From a virus, in IMG/VR virus record IMGVR_UViG_3300047316_000072, positions 1 through 64,000 of that record: a stretch of 64,000 nucleotides of DNA; one strand, 5' to 3'. The position numbers and the translations under genes are program-made. Positions 7,404 to 15,397 of this stretch are shown here, one piece after another. Under the pieces are notes generated by a model. It had not been told where the DNA came from, did no database searches, and was given only the letters and a program-made list of their open reading frames with translations. The first letter of the stretch is position 1. Each line of letters starts with the position of its first letter.

Positions 7404-8162
7404 ATGAGACACAACATCCTGATGGCCACAACGGCTATCACACTGGCGGCGACACTGGGATTAAGTACCCCAGCGAGTGCCGATATCGTCTTCCAACTAG
7501 GGAACCATCCGCAGCAGCCAAGCGAAGAGAACATTCTCTTCACCAATGGTGAGAGCGGCCTTACGTTGACGGACGGTCAAGTGGACCACACCGGTGCGTC
7601 GGTACTCTTTACCACGCTGGGAAGCCCATTACAGGTCCTCGCGCAAGCGAGCGGCGGTCAGGCCAAGATTGAGTGCTTGGCTAACTGCGTTGATAACAAC
7701 CCAATCCACAATCCTGACGACAACCAGCTAAGCTCGATCTCGATGCGTGCTGGTACGTTGAATGGTGCAGCAACAGCTTGGACTGACGCCATCATCGACT
7801 TGACTAACGGTGTTGGTACGGCTCTTGTAACAGTGACGGATAACTTCGGTAACCCGTTCACTTACAGTCTGGGTAATGGCTCGAACTTCCTAACTATGGT
7901 AGCAGTACCAGGGTCAGGCGAGGTGATTACTCGGATCGACGTGACGAACGCCAATCCAGGGCAAGCATTCGGCTTCACGCAGTTTGATCAACCGCGCGTT
8001 TCCGGGCTGTGCACTCTGGTTGGTGCTACTTGCACTACGGTTCCAGTTCCGGAACCTACTGGGTTGCTGATCCTGACAACTTCCGCTCTGGGTCTCCTGT
8101 GGGCGAAGAAGAAGGGTCGCAAGGTCTGCAAGCGTGAAATGACGACCGTAACCGTCGGCTAG
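7404..8162 (+). CDS. Secreted PEP-CTERM protein 1
   Basis: The product has 252 residues. Residues 1-27 form a classical signal peptide (basic MRHN, hydrophobic core, TPASADI cleavage region). The middle is Gly/Asn/Thr-rich and beta-like, with two cysteine pairs (CLANC, CTLVGATC). At residue 216 a PEP motif is followed by a hydrophobic helix and a basic stretch AKKKGRK, which is the tripartite PEP-CTERM sorting signal recognised by exosortases. The tail is longer than usual (about 12 residues after the basic stretch). The protein would be exported and processed by host enzymes and placed on the cell surface. It starts with the same MRHN leader as the next gene. I know no function; surface modification or superinfection exclusion is only inference. 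Confidence 0.75.
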   Translation: MRHNILMATTAITLAATLGLSTPASADIVFQLGNHPQQPSEENILFTNGESGLTLTDGQVDHTGASVLFTTLGSPLQVLAQASGGQAKIECLANCVDNNPIHNPDDNQLSSISMRAGTLNGAATAWTDAIIDLTNGVGTALVTVTDNFGNPFTYSLGNGSNFLTMVAVPGSGEVITRIDVTNANPGQAFGFTQFDQPRVSGLCTLVGATCTTVPVPEPTGLLILTTSALGLLWAKKKGRKVCKREMTTVTVG

Positions 8163-8174
8163 CGCTTACAGGGT

Positions 8175-8206
8175 GGGTGGGGAGAGTCTCCCAGATCTCC
8201 CCACCC
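8175..8206 (+). terminator. Strong hairpin between the two PEP-CTERM genes
   Basis: GGGTGGGGAGA (8175-8185) pairs with TCTCCCCACCC (8196-8206), a perfect 11-bp stem with a 10-nt loop. No T run follows, so it may be a terminator, an RNA-stability element or a way of lowering expression of the second gene. Confidence 0.6.
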
Positions 8207-8256
8207 ATCACTACTCTGACGTGCCTATCAACAGCCACAACACAAAGGCAACTACC

Positions 8257-8925
8257 ATGAGACACAACACTCTGCTGGCAGCAACCGCTCTGGCAGGACT
8301 ACTGAGCCTCACTCCCCTACTCACGGCCAACGCTGCCCTGATCACAGGGTTCTCTCAGGAGCCTACGTCAAACACCGTCACAGCGACGGACAACGGGACG
8401 ACTACCACAATCAGCTACAGCAACGTCCTGACTACGCTCGGCGGCGGTATCTTGGGTAGCATCCCAGGGGCGGTGATGAGCTTGACCGCGACCTCGATCG
8501 ATGCGGCGACCTTGATCGCGGGCAACATCATCCAGCACTACAGTGGCACCTTCTGCATCAGCAGCGTCGCTAGCTGCGGCGGGAACTTCCTCTCTGGGAC
8601 GTTCACGGACGCAGCGTTTGGTGGCAACGGCGGACCTGGCCTGACGGTTAATGTCAACAACCCGCCAGAAAGCTTGACGATGACGAGTAATGTTCTTGCA
8701 GCGAGTGTCTTGATCCCACCGAACTCGTTCAGCCTCGGTTTCAGCAACGTGACTCCGACGCTGCACATCGACGGGACGACCATTGGTGCCTTCACTGCTA
8801 GCTACTCGGGCACGGTATCGTCCGAGGCCGCAGCGGTGCCAGAGCCTATGACCTTGGCCCTTATGGGCGTCGGTCTTCTGGGGCTGACTATGGTCAAGAC
8901 CTTCAGCGGCAAGAAGCAGAGCTAG
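8257..8925 (+). CDS. Secreted PEP-CTERM protein 2
   Basis: The ATG at 8257 (AAAGGCAACTACC upstream) gives 222 residues; it is preferred because the signal peptide then begins exactly as in the first PEP-CTERM protein (MRHNTLLAATALAGLL). Signal cleavage is expected after ANA near residue 26. The body is Gly/Ser/Thr-rich and beta-like with one cysteine pair (CISSVASC). The last 28 residues are PEP, a hydrophobic helix (LALMGVGLLGLTMV) and a basic end (GKKQS), a textbook PEP-CTERM signal. The two genes share leader and sorting signal but little of the body, as expected of different cargo on one export route. Confidence 0.8.
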   Translation: MRHNTLLAATALAGLLSLTPLLTANAALITGFSQEPTSNTVTATDNGTTTTISYSNVLTTLGGGILGSIPGAVMSLTATSIDAATLIAGNIIQHYSGTFCISSVASCGGNFLSGTFTDAAFGGNGGPGLTVNVNNPPESLTMTSNVLAASVLIPPNSFSLGFSNVTPTLHIDGTTIGAFTASYSGTVSSEAAAVPEPMTLALMGVGLLGLTMVKTFSGKKQS

Positions 8926-8941
8926 TCTAACCAGTTAACTC

Positions 8942-9011
8942 AGGGGTACGCATCGTGCAAACTCACAACTACAACCTGCCAACTGTGAGTGGTTCGTACC
9001 CCTCTTTTTCT
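8942..9011 (+). terminator. Long hairpin terminator with T run
   Basis: AGGGGTACG (8942-8950) pairs with CGTACCCCT (8995-9003), and a second stem ACTCACA/TGTGAGT lies inside the loop. CTTTTTCTT follows. It ends the PEP-CTERM unit just before promoter P5. Confidence 0.75.
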
Positions 9012-9066
9012 TATGGTCGACCCTCATTTTGACACTTGATGACCCCAATGCCCTTATGCTATAATA
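9012..9066 (+). promoter_or_regulatory. Early promoter P5 (family member)
   Basis: TATAAT lies at 9060-9065 and TTGATG at 9036-9041 (18-bp spacer). The box GGTCGACCCTCATTTTGAC lies upstream, with a perfect GGTCGACC palindrome. It drives 9100-9905. Confidence 0.8.
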
Positions 9067-9099
9067 CACACATAATGAGCAGAGGAGCAGCAACCACTC

Positions 9100-9462
9100 A
9101 TGGCAACCAAACACTACACTCCAGGTGAGTTCAAACGGGTCACTGTGACAATCACGTTCGATTACAGGTATAAAGACGTCACAAAGGCGACCCTCAGAGA
9201 GTACCTGAAAGAGGCAGTCGAGGTATGGGGCGGTCAGTATGACCCAGGAGACATCAGCAATACAGATTTACATGACGCCGACCCTCTGTTTTACGGATGT
9301 CGTAACGTCAAGGTAGGAGCAATTACAGATGCCGACAAGCCAGAAAGTGTTCAGTTACTACTTCAAGCAGATCCAGCCAAACATGTGGGAGCTAAGCAAG
9401 TTCGCAGGAAGCGAGGGCGGGGACGACCCGGAGCCAGTAGTAGTGTACAAGCTAAAGGGTGA
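9100..9462 (+). CDS. Hypothetical protein, 120 aa
   Basis: First gene after promoter P5. The N-terminus is beta-like (RVTVTITFDYRYKD) followed by a helix (TLREYLKEAVEVW). The C-terminus is basic (RRKRGRGRPG, reminiscent of an AT-hook). The last 134 bases overlap the next gene in another frame, so either the overlap is real or the functional part is the first 75 residues. Confidence 0.55.
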   Translation: MATKHYTPGEFKRVTVTITFDYRYKDVTKATLREYLKEAVEVWGGQYDPGDISNTDLHDADPLFYGCRNVKVGAITDADKPESVQLLLQADPAKHVGAKQVRRKRGRGRPGASSSVQAKG

Positions 9463-9664
9463 TCCGTTCCAATCAGGCAAGTGGGCATGCGATTGTCCAG
9501 CGACGTGGGGAGGGAAGAACCGCAAGCTGGTTGAATGCAAACACGGCGTGTGGCTCCAGCGATGGCTCCAGATCCAACATAACGGAACCCACAAGGGTAA
9601 GGTGATCTACTACAACAACGCAACTAACAGGTTCCACATCCTGAAAGGTCTGGAGACCGAATAG
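9329..9664 (+). CDS. SWIM-type zinc-binding protein candidate, 111 aa
   Basis: AGGAG lies 9 bases before the ATG. The centre reads WACDCPATWGGKNRKLVECKHG, a CxC then CxH arrangement separated by about 14 residues, which matches the SWIM zinc-binding pattern. SWIM domains bind DNA or proteins and occur in transposases, SNF2 proteins and small phage proteins. The start overlaps the preceding gene by 134 bases in another frame. Confidence 0.6.
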   Translation: MPTSQKVFSYYFKQIQPNMWELSKFAGSEGGDDPEPVVVYKLKGDPFQSGKWACDCPATWGGKNRKLVECKHGVWLQRWLQIQHNGTHKGKVIYYNNATNRFHILKGLETE

Positions 9665-9665
9665 T

Positions 9666-9905
9666 ATGGAAGAAGCTGAGCACGTCAAGCAGGGAAGAAG
9701 ACTAGTCGATAAAATGGGCGAGTGGTTTGAGGCTGAAGAGCTCGAAACACCGTACGACATTCTCAGCGTCCTGAGTGTGGCTGTAATGATTACGATGGCA
9801 AGATTATCTCCTGGTATGTCCGTCCTTAGGCAACAGACAGATGCATTCGTAATGTCCCTCAACGATATGTTAAGTACTGTGGAGCAGCAGTGGGAGACTG
9901 AGTAA
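9666..9905 (+). CDS. Hypothetical helical protein, 79 aa
   Basis: Begins one base after the previous stop. The product is acidic and helical with a mildly hydrophobic middle (ILSVLSVAVMITMARL) that is too short and polar-flanked to be called a membrane segment with confidence. Last gene of the P5 unit; function unknown. Confidence 0.55.
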   Translation: MEEAEHVKQGRRLVDKMGEWFEAEELETPYDILSVLSVAVMITMARLSPGMSVLRQQTDAFVMSLNDMLSTVEQQWETE

Positions 9906-9919
9906 CTAGGCAAAAATCT

Positions 9920-9974
9920 TATGGGCAACCATCATTTTGACACTTGTGACATCATTAGACCTTATGCTATAATA
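9920..9974 (+). promoter_or_regulatory. Early promoter P6 (family member)
   Basis: TATAAT lies at 9968-9973 and TTGTGA at 9944-9949 (18-bp spacer). The box GGCAACCATCATTTTGAC lies upstream. It drives 10003-11767. Confidence 0.8.
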
Positions 9975-10002
9975 CATCATAATAGCAGAGGGACCAAAAC
10001 AT

Positions 10003-10287
10003 ATGTACATAATCTACGATGACAACGAGGTCCGTATCCAGCGGGGCAGACCGAAGCCATATCATGAACAAGATGCAGTGGGCAATTGGGCACGACATTA
10101 CGGTAACAGCAAGTACCTCACGTTCTTTGTCCAGAATGAGACGGACTTACAAGACAGACTACGAGCTCAACATGAGCTCACGATCTGCCAAAGGAAGATG
10201 GACTACTGGAAGCGTCACATGAACTGGAACGCCAAAGAAGCAGCGCGCGCCGCAGAGCCAATTGACAAGATGTGGAAAGGGAAGTAA
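10003..10287 (+). CDS. Hypothetical basic protein, 94 aa
   Basis: First gene after promoter P6, with AGAGGGACC upstream of the ATG. The product is rich in Tyr, Trp and basic residues (MDYWKRHMNWNAKEAARAAE). No family is recognised. Confidence 0.6.
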   Translation: MYIIYDDNEVRIQRGRPKPYHEQDAVGNWARHYGNSKYLTFFVQNETDLQDRLRAQHELTICQRKMDYWKRHMNWNAKEAARAAEPIDKMWKGK

Positions 10288-10289
10288 AC

Positions 10290-10469
10290 ATGCCCAATCG
10301 ATTCCTAGTTGCTCTGGTCAGTGCAGTAAACATACTGGAAGATGCAGGCTACCCTAATGAGGCTGCAACTCTTCAGGCCATCATAGACCAGAAGGGCTGT
10401 GAGCACTTTGATCCAGCGTGTGAGGATGGCTCCTTAACCAGCCTGATCGCCATCATTGTGGAGGGATGA
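10290..10469 (+). CDS. Hypothetical protein, 59 aa
   Basis: The ATG at 10290 has GGGAAG upstream and follows the previous stop by two bases. The product is helical with two cysteines near the middle (CEHFDPAC). Function unknown. Confidence 0.55.
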   Translation: MPNRFLVALVSAVNILEDAGYPNEAATLQAIIDQKGCEHFDPACEDGSLTSLIAIIVEG

Positions 10470-10475
10470 CAACCC

Positions 10476-10658
10476 ATGACACTGGAAGAAGCCTGTAAGG
10501 CAATGCTCAACGAACTGCGTGATGAGTACGATATGGGTCCAGGTGATGCCAAGGATCTGTTTGAAGCCATCTGGCACACAATGGTCCAGGACTCCAAAGG
10601 GCAGCAACTCAACAAGTCGATCAACGACGTTGAAGATGAGTTCAACATAGGGCAGTAG
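10476..10658 (+). CDS. Hypothetical acidic protein, 60 aa
   Basis: Starts MTLEEACKAMLNELRDE, six bases after the previous gene, with GGAGGGATG upstream. Acidic and helical; no family is recognised. Confidence 0.55.
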   Translation: MTLEEACKAMLNELRDEYDMGPGDAKDLFEAIWHTMVQDSKGQQLNKSINDVEDEFNIGQ

Positions 10659-10663
10659 CAACA

Positions 10664-10975
10664 ATGGTAAGAGCGCTAATGAGGTACGAAGCGGATCGCT
10701 TGAAACAACACCCACCTAAGCTGGCTCCTGGAGAAACTCTCCCTACCAAGCCAGTCTATTGGTTGATCTGGTTGTTTGACGAGAAGACCAATGTACCCGT
10801 TCACAGCCGGATGACTAACGATAAGCTCCTGACTCCGACAGAAGCCGCTATACAGTGCTACGATATTGCTCCCACAGAGCGTATGCTGTTCTGGAACCTT
10901 ACTAGCCGGGTCACTGAGTGCCGCAAACGGCTCCGGGAGCTCAGCAAGAAGTGGCATGAGGCGGGAGGGAAGTAG
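10664..10975 (+). CDS. Hypothetical protein, 103 aa
   Basis: Follows the previous stop by five bases. It has a central beta-like part (KPVYWLIWLFDEKTNVPVHS) and a helical, basic C-terminus. No family is recognised; it is part of the P6 operon. Confidence 0.6.
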   Translation: MVRALMRYEADRLKQHPPKLAPGETLPTKPVYWLIWLFDEKTNVPVHSRMTNDKLLTPTEAAIQCYDIAPTERMLFWNLTSRVTECRKRLRELSKKWHEAGGK

Positions 10976-10980
10976 AGCGC

Positions 10981-11169
10981 ATGCGACCTAGTGCCTACCG
11001 ACAGACGAAGCTTGATGCGGTCATCACACTGTCAAGAGCTGGCTGGCGATCAGAGCGAATAGCAATGGCAATCAACATATCTCGGGCTACTATAGAGCGC
11101 GTGATAGTTGAACATCTCCGGGAGCGGCGTCTCAATCAGATCGGAGTAGGAATCCAACCACATGAGTGA
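10981..11169 (+). CDS. Small helix-turn-helix protein candidate, 62 aa
   Basis: The segment TLSRAGWRSERIAMAINISRA followed by TIERVIVEHLRERRL has the spacing of a helix-turn-helix of the resolvase or sigma type. The protein is basic and small, so a regulatory or DNA-binding role is likely but inferred. GGAGGGAAGTAGAGC precedes the ATG, and its end overlaps the next gene. Confidence 0.55.
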   Translation: MRPSAYRQTKLDAVITLSRAGWRSERIAMAINISRATIERVIVEHLRERRLNQIGVGIQPHE

Positions 11170-11767
11170 TACAGTACCCCTGAAGCTCAAACTGCACCCC
11201 AAAGCTAAGCAGCTCCTAAACAGTGTACGGAGGTCCCCTGATCAGAGGATCCTGAACGTCTGTGGGACATGTACAGAGTGCTGCCGTGTACTTGCGGTGG
11301 AGGAGATCAGTAAAGCAGAAAACACAACGTGCAAGCATGACTGCAATGGCGGTTGCAAGATCTACAAAACCCGTCCAGGTAGTTGCAAAGGATACACGTG
11401 TGTCTATCACACCTGGATGACTGAGGGAGAACCCGTCCCTCTATCCTTAAGGCCAGACAGATCCAAGGTGATCATTGACTACATGCCACATCTGAAGATG
11501 CATTTTGTCCGGGTAGATACGTTGACTCAAAAGGCCTGGCAAAAGCCTCCCGTCATTAACATCATCACCTCCATGTTGCTTCAGCCGAATGTAGAGATGA
11601 TCCTCATGGTGGACGGTGAGCCCAGAGGCAAGTTCAAGGCAGACACGTTTAAGGGTATGATCCGACCCAACTCAGTCGAGGTCGATACCTCAGAAAAGAT
11701 CCAGAAGCAGTTGACTCATCTGAAGGGCCTAAAAATAACTTTGGGCGACCATCAAAAGCCCTCTTGA
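11162..11767 (+). CDS. YkgJ-type cysteine-cluster protein, 201 aa
   Basis: Residues about 34-82 carry the cluster CGTCTECC, CKHDCNGGC and CKGYTC, which matches the YkgJ family (zinc- or iron-chelating, annotated as possible Fe-S oxidoreductase). The following part is beta-like with no second domain recognised. Family members occur in phages, without an established role. It ends the P6 unit; promoter P7 begins inside its last codons. Confidence 0.65.
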   Translation: MSDTVPLKLKLHPKAKQLLNSVRRSPDQRILNVCGTCTECCRVLAVEEISKAENTTCKHDCNGGCKIYKTRPGSCKGYTCVYHTWMTEGEPVPLSLRPDRSKVIIDYMPHLKMHFVRVDTLTQKAWQKPPVINIITSMLLQPNVEMILMVDGEPRGKFKADTFKGMIRPNSVEVDTSEKIQKQLTHLKGLKITLGDHQKPS

Positions 11768-11794
11768 TTACCCTTGTGTACTTACTATATAATA
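11739..11794 (+). promoter_or_regulatory. Early promoter P7 (family member)
   Basis: TATAAT lies at 11788-11793 and TTGATT at 11764-11769 (18-bp spacer). The box GGGCGACCATCAAAAG is the least conserved at its right end. The -35 overlaps the stop of the preceding gene. Confidence 0.75.
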
Positions 11795-11813
11795 CAACTA
11801 TGAAAGAGGAAAC

Positions 11814-12176
11814 ATGAGAATGCCACCTAAGTACAGAGTGCCAGACATACGCAACGCCACCCTCAGTCACATGATGGACGAGGCTGTGAAGTATCGCCTA
11901 CAGAAGAGCGAGGGCGACTTCTATGACAAGTTCTACTCTACAGCCATCAAGGCCCGCATGGGTAACAAAGACGAGGCTGTAGGAGAGAACTACGTTGCGG
12001 TGCTAACTACGGCTATCTCCACACGTATCAGTGCCGATCTATGCAGAGAATTGCTGGACGCGGAAATGCTAGCGAAGGTCACTGTAGAAGGAGAAGTGGT
12101 CACGCTACGTTTCAGTAAACGAGCAACTGCAGACGCGGTAGCTGCACAGCTGGAGCACTCAACCAATGGAGAATGA
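11814..12176 (+). CDS. Hypothetical protein, 120 aa
   Basis: AGAGGA lies just upstream of the ATG. Small phage proteins with the order 'helix, AxxKARMG, ENYxAxLTxAxxTRIxxxL, short beta C-terminus' are common companions of replication genes, but I know no function. Its end overlaps the next ATG. Confidence 0.6.
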   Translation: MRMPPKYRVPDIRNATLSHMMDEAVKYRLQKSEGDFYDKFYSTAIKARMGNKDEAVGENYVAVLTTAISTRISADLCRELLDAEMLAKVTVEGEVVTLRFSKRATADAVAAQLEHSTNGE

Positions 12177-12606
12177 AATGGATACTAACACTAGCCCCAC
12201 TCCTGACTTGCTGGATGTGGAGACCTTGGGTCTCCTCTCCCCAGCAGTTCGTAACACGACCACTCAAGTGATCACGCCTGAGGACTTCCTACTGCGTGAG
12301 AAGATGCTGTTCCTCCTAACGATCTACCCCAAGCTGACTCCAACGATGTTACACGTTGGTATCGGTCCTCAAGTTCGCCCTCAGACTTGGAGGCCCGTGC
12401 TGGAAGCACTAATCAGGGAGAAGAAGATCAAGAAGGAGTACTTGTCAGTGACAACTCCTAAAGGACAGTACAGGACCTACACTGTCCTATCCCTAGCAAG
12501 TCCTATCTCCATTGAGGAGTGGGAAGAGTTGTTCCGTACTCGAGGTGCCAGCTCCGACATTGCTGAGCAGATTGCAGCAGCTGCTGAAGGTTACAGACTA
12601 GACTAG
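12166..12606 (+). CDS. Hypothetical protein with possible winged helix, 146 aa
   Basis: The segment from about residue 46 to 110 (LLTIYPKLTPTMLHVGIGP, then ALIREKKIKKEYL and a beta pair ending YRTYTVL) has the shape of a winged-helix domain. The start ATG overlaps the previous stop. It precedes the primase-helicase, from which it is separated by a hairpin; it might be a replication accessory or regulator, which is inference. Confidence 0.55.
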   Translation: MENEMDTNTSPTPDLLDVETLGLLSPAVRNTTTQVITPEDFLLREKMLFLLTIYPKLTPTMLHVGIGPQVRPQTWRPVLEALIREKKIKKEYLSVTTPKGQYRTYTVLSLASPISIEEWEELFRTRGASSDIAEQIAAAAEGYRLD

Positions 12607-12623
12607 CCAATCATCCCTCCAAA

Positions 12624-12657
12624 CCTCTAGTCACATCAAATGGAGTGTGGCTAGAGG
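12624..12657 (+). terminator. Hairpin, probable terminator
   Basis: CCTCTAG (12624-12630) pairs with CTAGAGG (12651-12657), extended by CAC/GTG after one unpaired base. No strong T run follows. Confidence 0.5.
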
Positions 12658-12705
12658 TCTGTAGTTAAGATGACAGAAAGATGAATGGGAAGGGAAACCT
12701 GACTT

Positions 12706-15300
12706 ATGTCAGATGAGGGAAGCTCACACGATGATGGGACGGATGCGGATGCAAATAGGGGAACAGCAATTCACGGGTTCTTTCCGGAAGAGGTCCTCAC
12801 TGACTTAAGGAAGTCTGGACTCAGCCCCTCCGACATGAAGATAAGGTTCCTTAGTAGCTCCGAGCGAGCCGCCTGCTTGTGTGGCCGTGCTACAAGGGGT
12901 TATGTCATCCCTTACTTTGACTCTGAGGAAGGGGATCTAACCGACTTCTACCGAGTTAAGGTATTGAACCCTGATGCAGAAAACGGAGCCAAGTACAAGC
13001 AGCCCCATAAGTCAGCTAACCGCGTCTACTTTCCTCTTCACTTCCAGCTTGCTCTCAAAGACTGGATAAGGAAGCACAACGATCACCGCCTGATCGTGAT
13101 CACTGAGGGTGAGAAGAAGGCAACATGCGCCGTAAAGAACCTCATTCCATGTGTAGGGCTGGGAGGAGTTAGCAGCTGGAAGTCTAACAAGATCGAGCTG
13201 TCAGCCAACGATACAGAGCTCTACTATAAGCCCGGCCAAAAGGGAAACGACAAAAAGATAACAGCTACAGTCCATAATATGGACAGGGACAAGCTGTATG
13301 AAGTCCTGAACCAGCTTGCTGAGGGTATAGTAGAGGTAAAGAACATCGCCAACACATACGGTTGTAAGATTGTTATAGTGTTTGACTCGGACAACAAGGG
13401 GGATCTGAAGTCTCAGGTCCAACTAGCAGCTGCATCCCTGGGGTATGGTTTTAAGAGGATGGGAATACCCAGCGGCCGTATTAAACTACTCAAGCTGCCT
13501 AATGCACACCCTGATCTCAAGATGGGGCTGGATGATTACATCCAAACGATAGGTACTAAGAGCCTACAAGACCTCCTAACCAGGATACACGATGAGCCCA
13601 ATGCATTCCCCAGGATGCCCGACGTCAAAGGGTATTTCAGTAGCTCCTTAACGTATCACAGTACCCGACAGCAACACGATCAGATGGCCACCGTAGCAAT
13701 ATGCGAGCTTGACGCAGTGGGCCAACGCATGAGGGAAAGAACTACTCGCCGCCTGTTCTACTTCCATAGGCCTACTAACTCCCTGATGGCTGCAGAGATA
13801 TTTGGCAGCTCACCTGACAGTGCAATCAACAAGCCCTTCAGGGAGTTCATGTACAATGAGTTTGGTCTGAACTCATCAGACCAGAAACTTAACGCCCACA
13901 TAGGGGCACAGTATGCTGGAGAGCCTCCTATACTGGAGGTTAAGCCTAGGCGGGTTCGTTGCCTGATCACGGAAACCGAAGACCCAATGAACCCTTATGG
14001 CCTGGCTATACAAGCCAGCGATGGCAAATATTTTGCAGTCTCACCTAACCCCAAAAGCCCCATCACTCTAGTAGACAATGGGACTAACGGGATACTGTTT
14101 GAGAAAGATCAGGTGGAAGCCATTGACTATGAACGTACCTTAGACCATGTTGACGAGCAGATTAAAGAAGGGCCTCCGTTGGACAACTGGTGGCATCGGG
14201 TCCTGGAAGATACAAACCTAGAGCCACGTATGAGACGATGTGCTTCCCTACTCTTCTACATCAGTCCATGGCTGCTTCGTTGGAACGGCCTACAGCTTCC
14301 TGTAGAGATCATGATAGGCGAAGCAGGAAGCGGCAAGTCGAGTATCTATGAATTGCGTCAGGCTATCCTCACAGGGCGTCCTGTTCTACGTAACGCCCCT
14401 AAGGACTTTAGGGACTGGATTGCGAGCATCACCAGTACGGGCGGCCTTATAGCTTATGACAATGTACACTTTGTCAAGAGCCCTGTCCGTCAGGAGATCA
14501 GCGACGACTTATGCCGGCTTACTACCGAGCGGGATCCTCACGTAGAGAGCCGACAGCTCTATACTACGGCAGACCTTCTGAGGATACCTGTGGATGCGAC
14601 CTTCGCGTTTACTGCCATCCAGCAGATATTCATGAACAGTGACCTTTTCCAGCGCGCCATTATATTTGAACTGACGAAGGATGATCGACCATATGACGGC
14701 TCTTGGGTCCAGACTATGCTGGACAAGTATGAGGGGCGTGAGGCCTGGATGGCCCATCATCTTACCTTCATCCACCGCTTCCTCCGACGTGCGCAGTTTG
14801 AACTCGAGAACTGGAGTAGTAACAGATCCATAGATCTCAGGCTATCCCACTTTGAGAAGGTCCTACGCCTAGCGGGTGATGTGCTTGGCTACACCTCAAC
14901 TGACATGGACGATATCTGCAGTACGATAACAACAACCCAAAAAACGTCCTTTGAGGGGGCAGATTATACCTTCAGCGGCCTAAGAGCATTCTGTGACTAC
15001 CGTCGCCAAAATGATCTTGCAACACCTGATAGGAAATTCCATGCAGGGGAAATTACAGAGTGGGCTATGACGCAGGAAACCTTAGGTGACAATCAGGTCC
15101 TCAACAATTCCAGGAAACTAGGGCTATATATCAAGTCTAACCAGGCACGGTGCCGAAGTGACATAGGCCTTGTCATGTTACCGGGGAAGTATATGAACTC
15201 GTACAGGTACAGAGTAATGTCCAACAATGAAATGGCTTACGAGAAGGAGCATAACCATCTCAAAAAAGAGAATGATGGTCCACCATCGAAAGACCGTTGA
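12706..15300 (+). CDS. Primase-helicase (DUF3854/TOPRIM plus P-loop ATPase)
   Basis: The 864-residue protein has two parts. The N-terminal 300 residues look like a TOPRIM-type primase domain of the DUF3854 class (LIVITEGEKKATCAV, GLGGVSSWKS, then KIVIVFDSDNKGD with the acidic DxD). The C-terminal half has a Walker A motif MIGEAGSGKSS near residue 540, an acidic Walker B-like AYDNVHF, and a helicase-like segment FAFTAIQQIFMNSDLFQRAI, typical of D5/SF3-like phage helicases. It should prime and unwind at the replication fork. GGGAAACCTGACTT precedes the ATG. Promoter P8 begins inside its last codons. Confidence 0.75.
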   Translation: MSDEGSSHDDGTDADANRGTAIHGFFPEEVLTDLRKSGLSPSDMKIRFLSSSERAACLCGRATRGYVIPYFDSEEGDLTDFYRVKVLNPDAENGAKYKQPHKSANRVYFPLHFQLALKDWIRKHNDHRLIVITEGEKKATCAVKNLIPCVGLGGVSSWKSNKIELSANDTELYYKPGQKGNDKKITATVHNMDRDKLYEVLNQLAEGIVEVKNIANTYGCKIVIVFDSDNKGDLKSQVQLAAASLGYGFKRMGIPSGRIKLLKLPNAHPDLKMGLDDYIQTIGTKSLQDLLTRIHDEPNAFPRMPDVKGYFSSSLTYHSTRQQHDQMATVAICELDAVGQRMRERTTRRLFYFHRPTNSLMAAEIFGSSPDSAINKPFREFMYNEFGLNSSDQKLNAHIGAQYAGEPPILEVKPRRVRCLITETEDPMNPYGLAIQASDGKYFAVSPNPKSPITLVDNGTNGILFEKDQVEAIDYERTLDHVDEQIKEGPPLDNWWHRVLEDTNLEPRMRRCASLLFYISPWLLRWNGLQLPVEIMIGEAGSGKSSIYELRQAILTGRPVLRNAPKDFRDWIASITSTGGLIAYDNVHFVKSPVRQEISDDLCRLTTERDPHVESRQLYTTADLLRIPVDATFAFTAIQQIFMNSDLFQRAIIFELTKDDRPYDGSWVQTMLDKYEGREAWMAHHLTFIHRFLRRAQFELENWSSNRSIDLRLSHFEKVLRLAGDVLGYTSTDMDDICSTITTTQKTSFEGADYTFSGLRAFCDYRRQNDLATPDRKFHAGEITEWAMTQETLGDNQVLNNSRKLGLYIKSNQARCRSDIGLVMLPGKYMNSYRYRVMSNNEMAYEKEHNHLKKENDGPPSKDR

Positions 15301-15326
15301 TTTCATCTCAAGGCTCCTATATAATA
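15274..15326 (+). promoter_or_regulatory. Early promoter P8 (family member)
   Basis: TATAAT lies at 15320-15325 and TTGATT at 15297-15302 (17-bp spacer, the only member not at 18). The box GGTCCACCATCGAAAGACC is the most diverged. The -35 overlaps the primase stop codon. Confidence 0.65.
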
Positions 15327-15397
15327 GACGTCAGAGGGAAGAGAAAACAACCCAATCGCCGCTACCCTCTAGCGGCTCAACAACGAGGTACACTACC

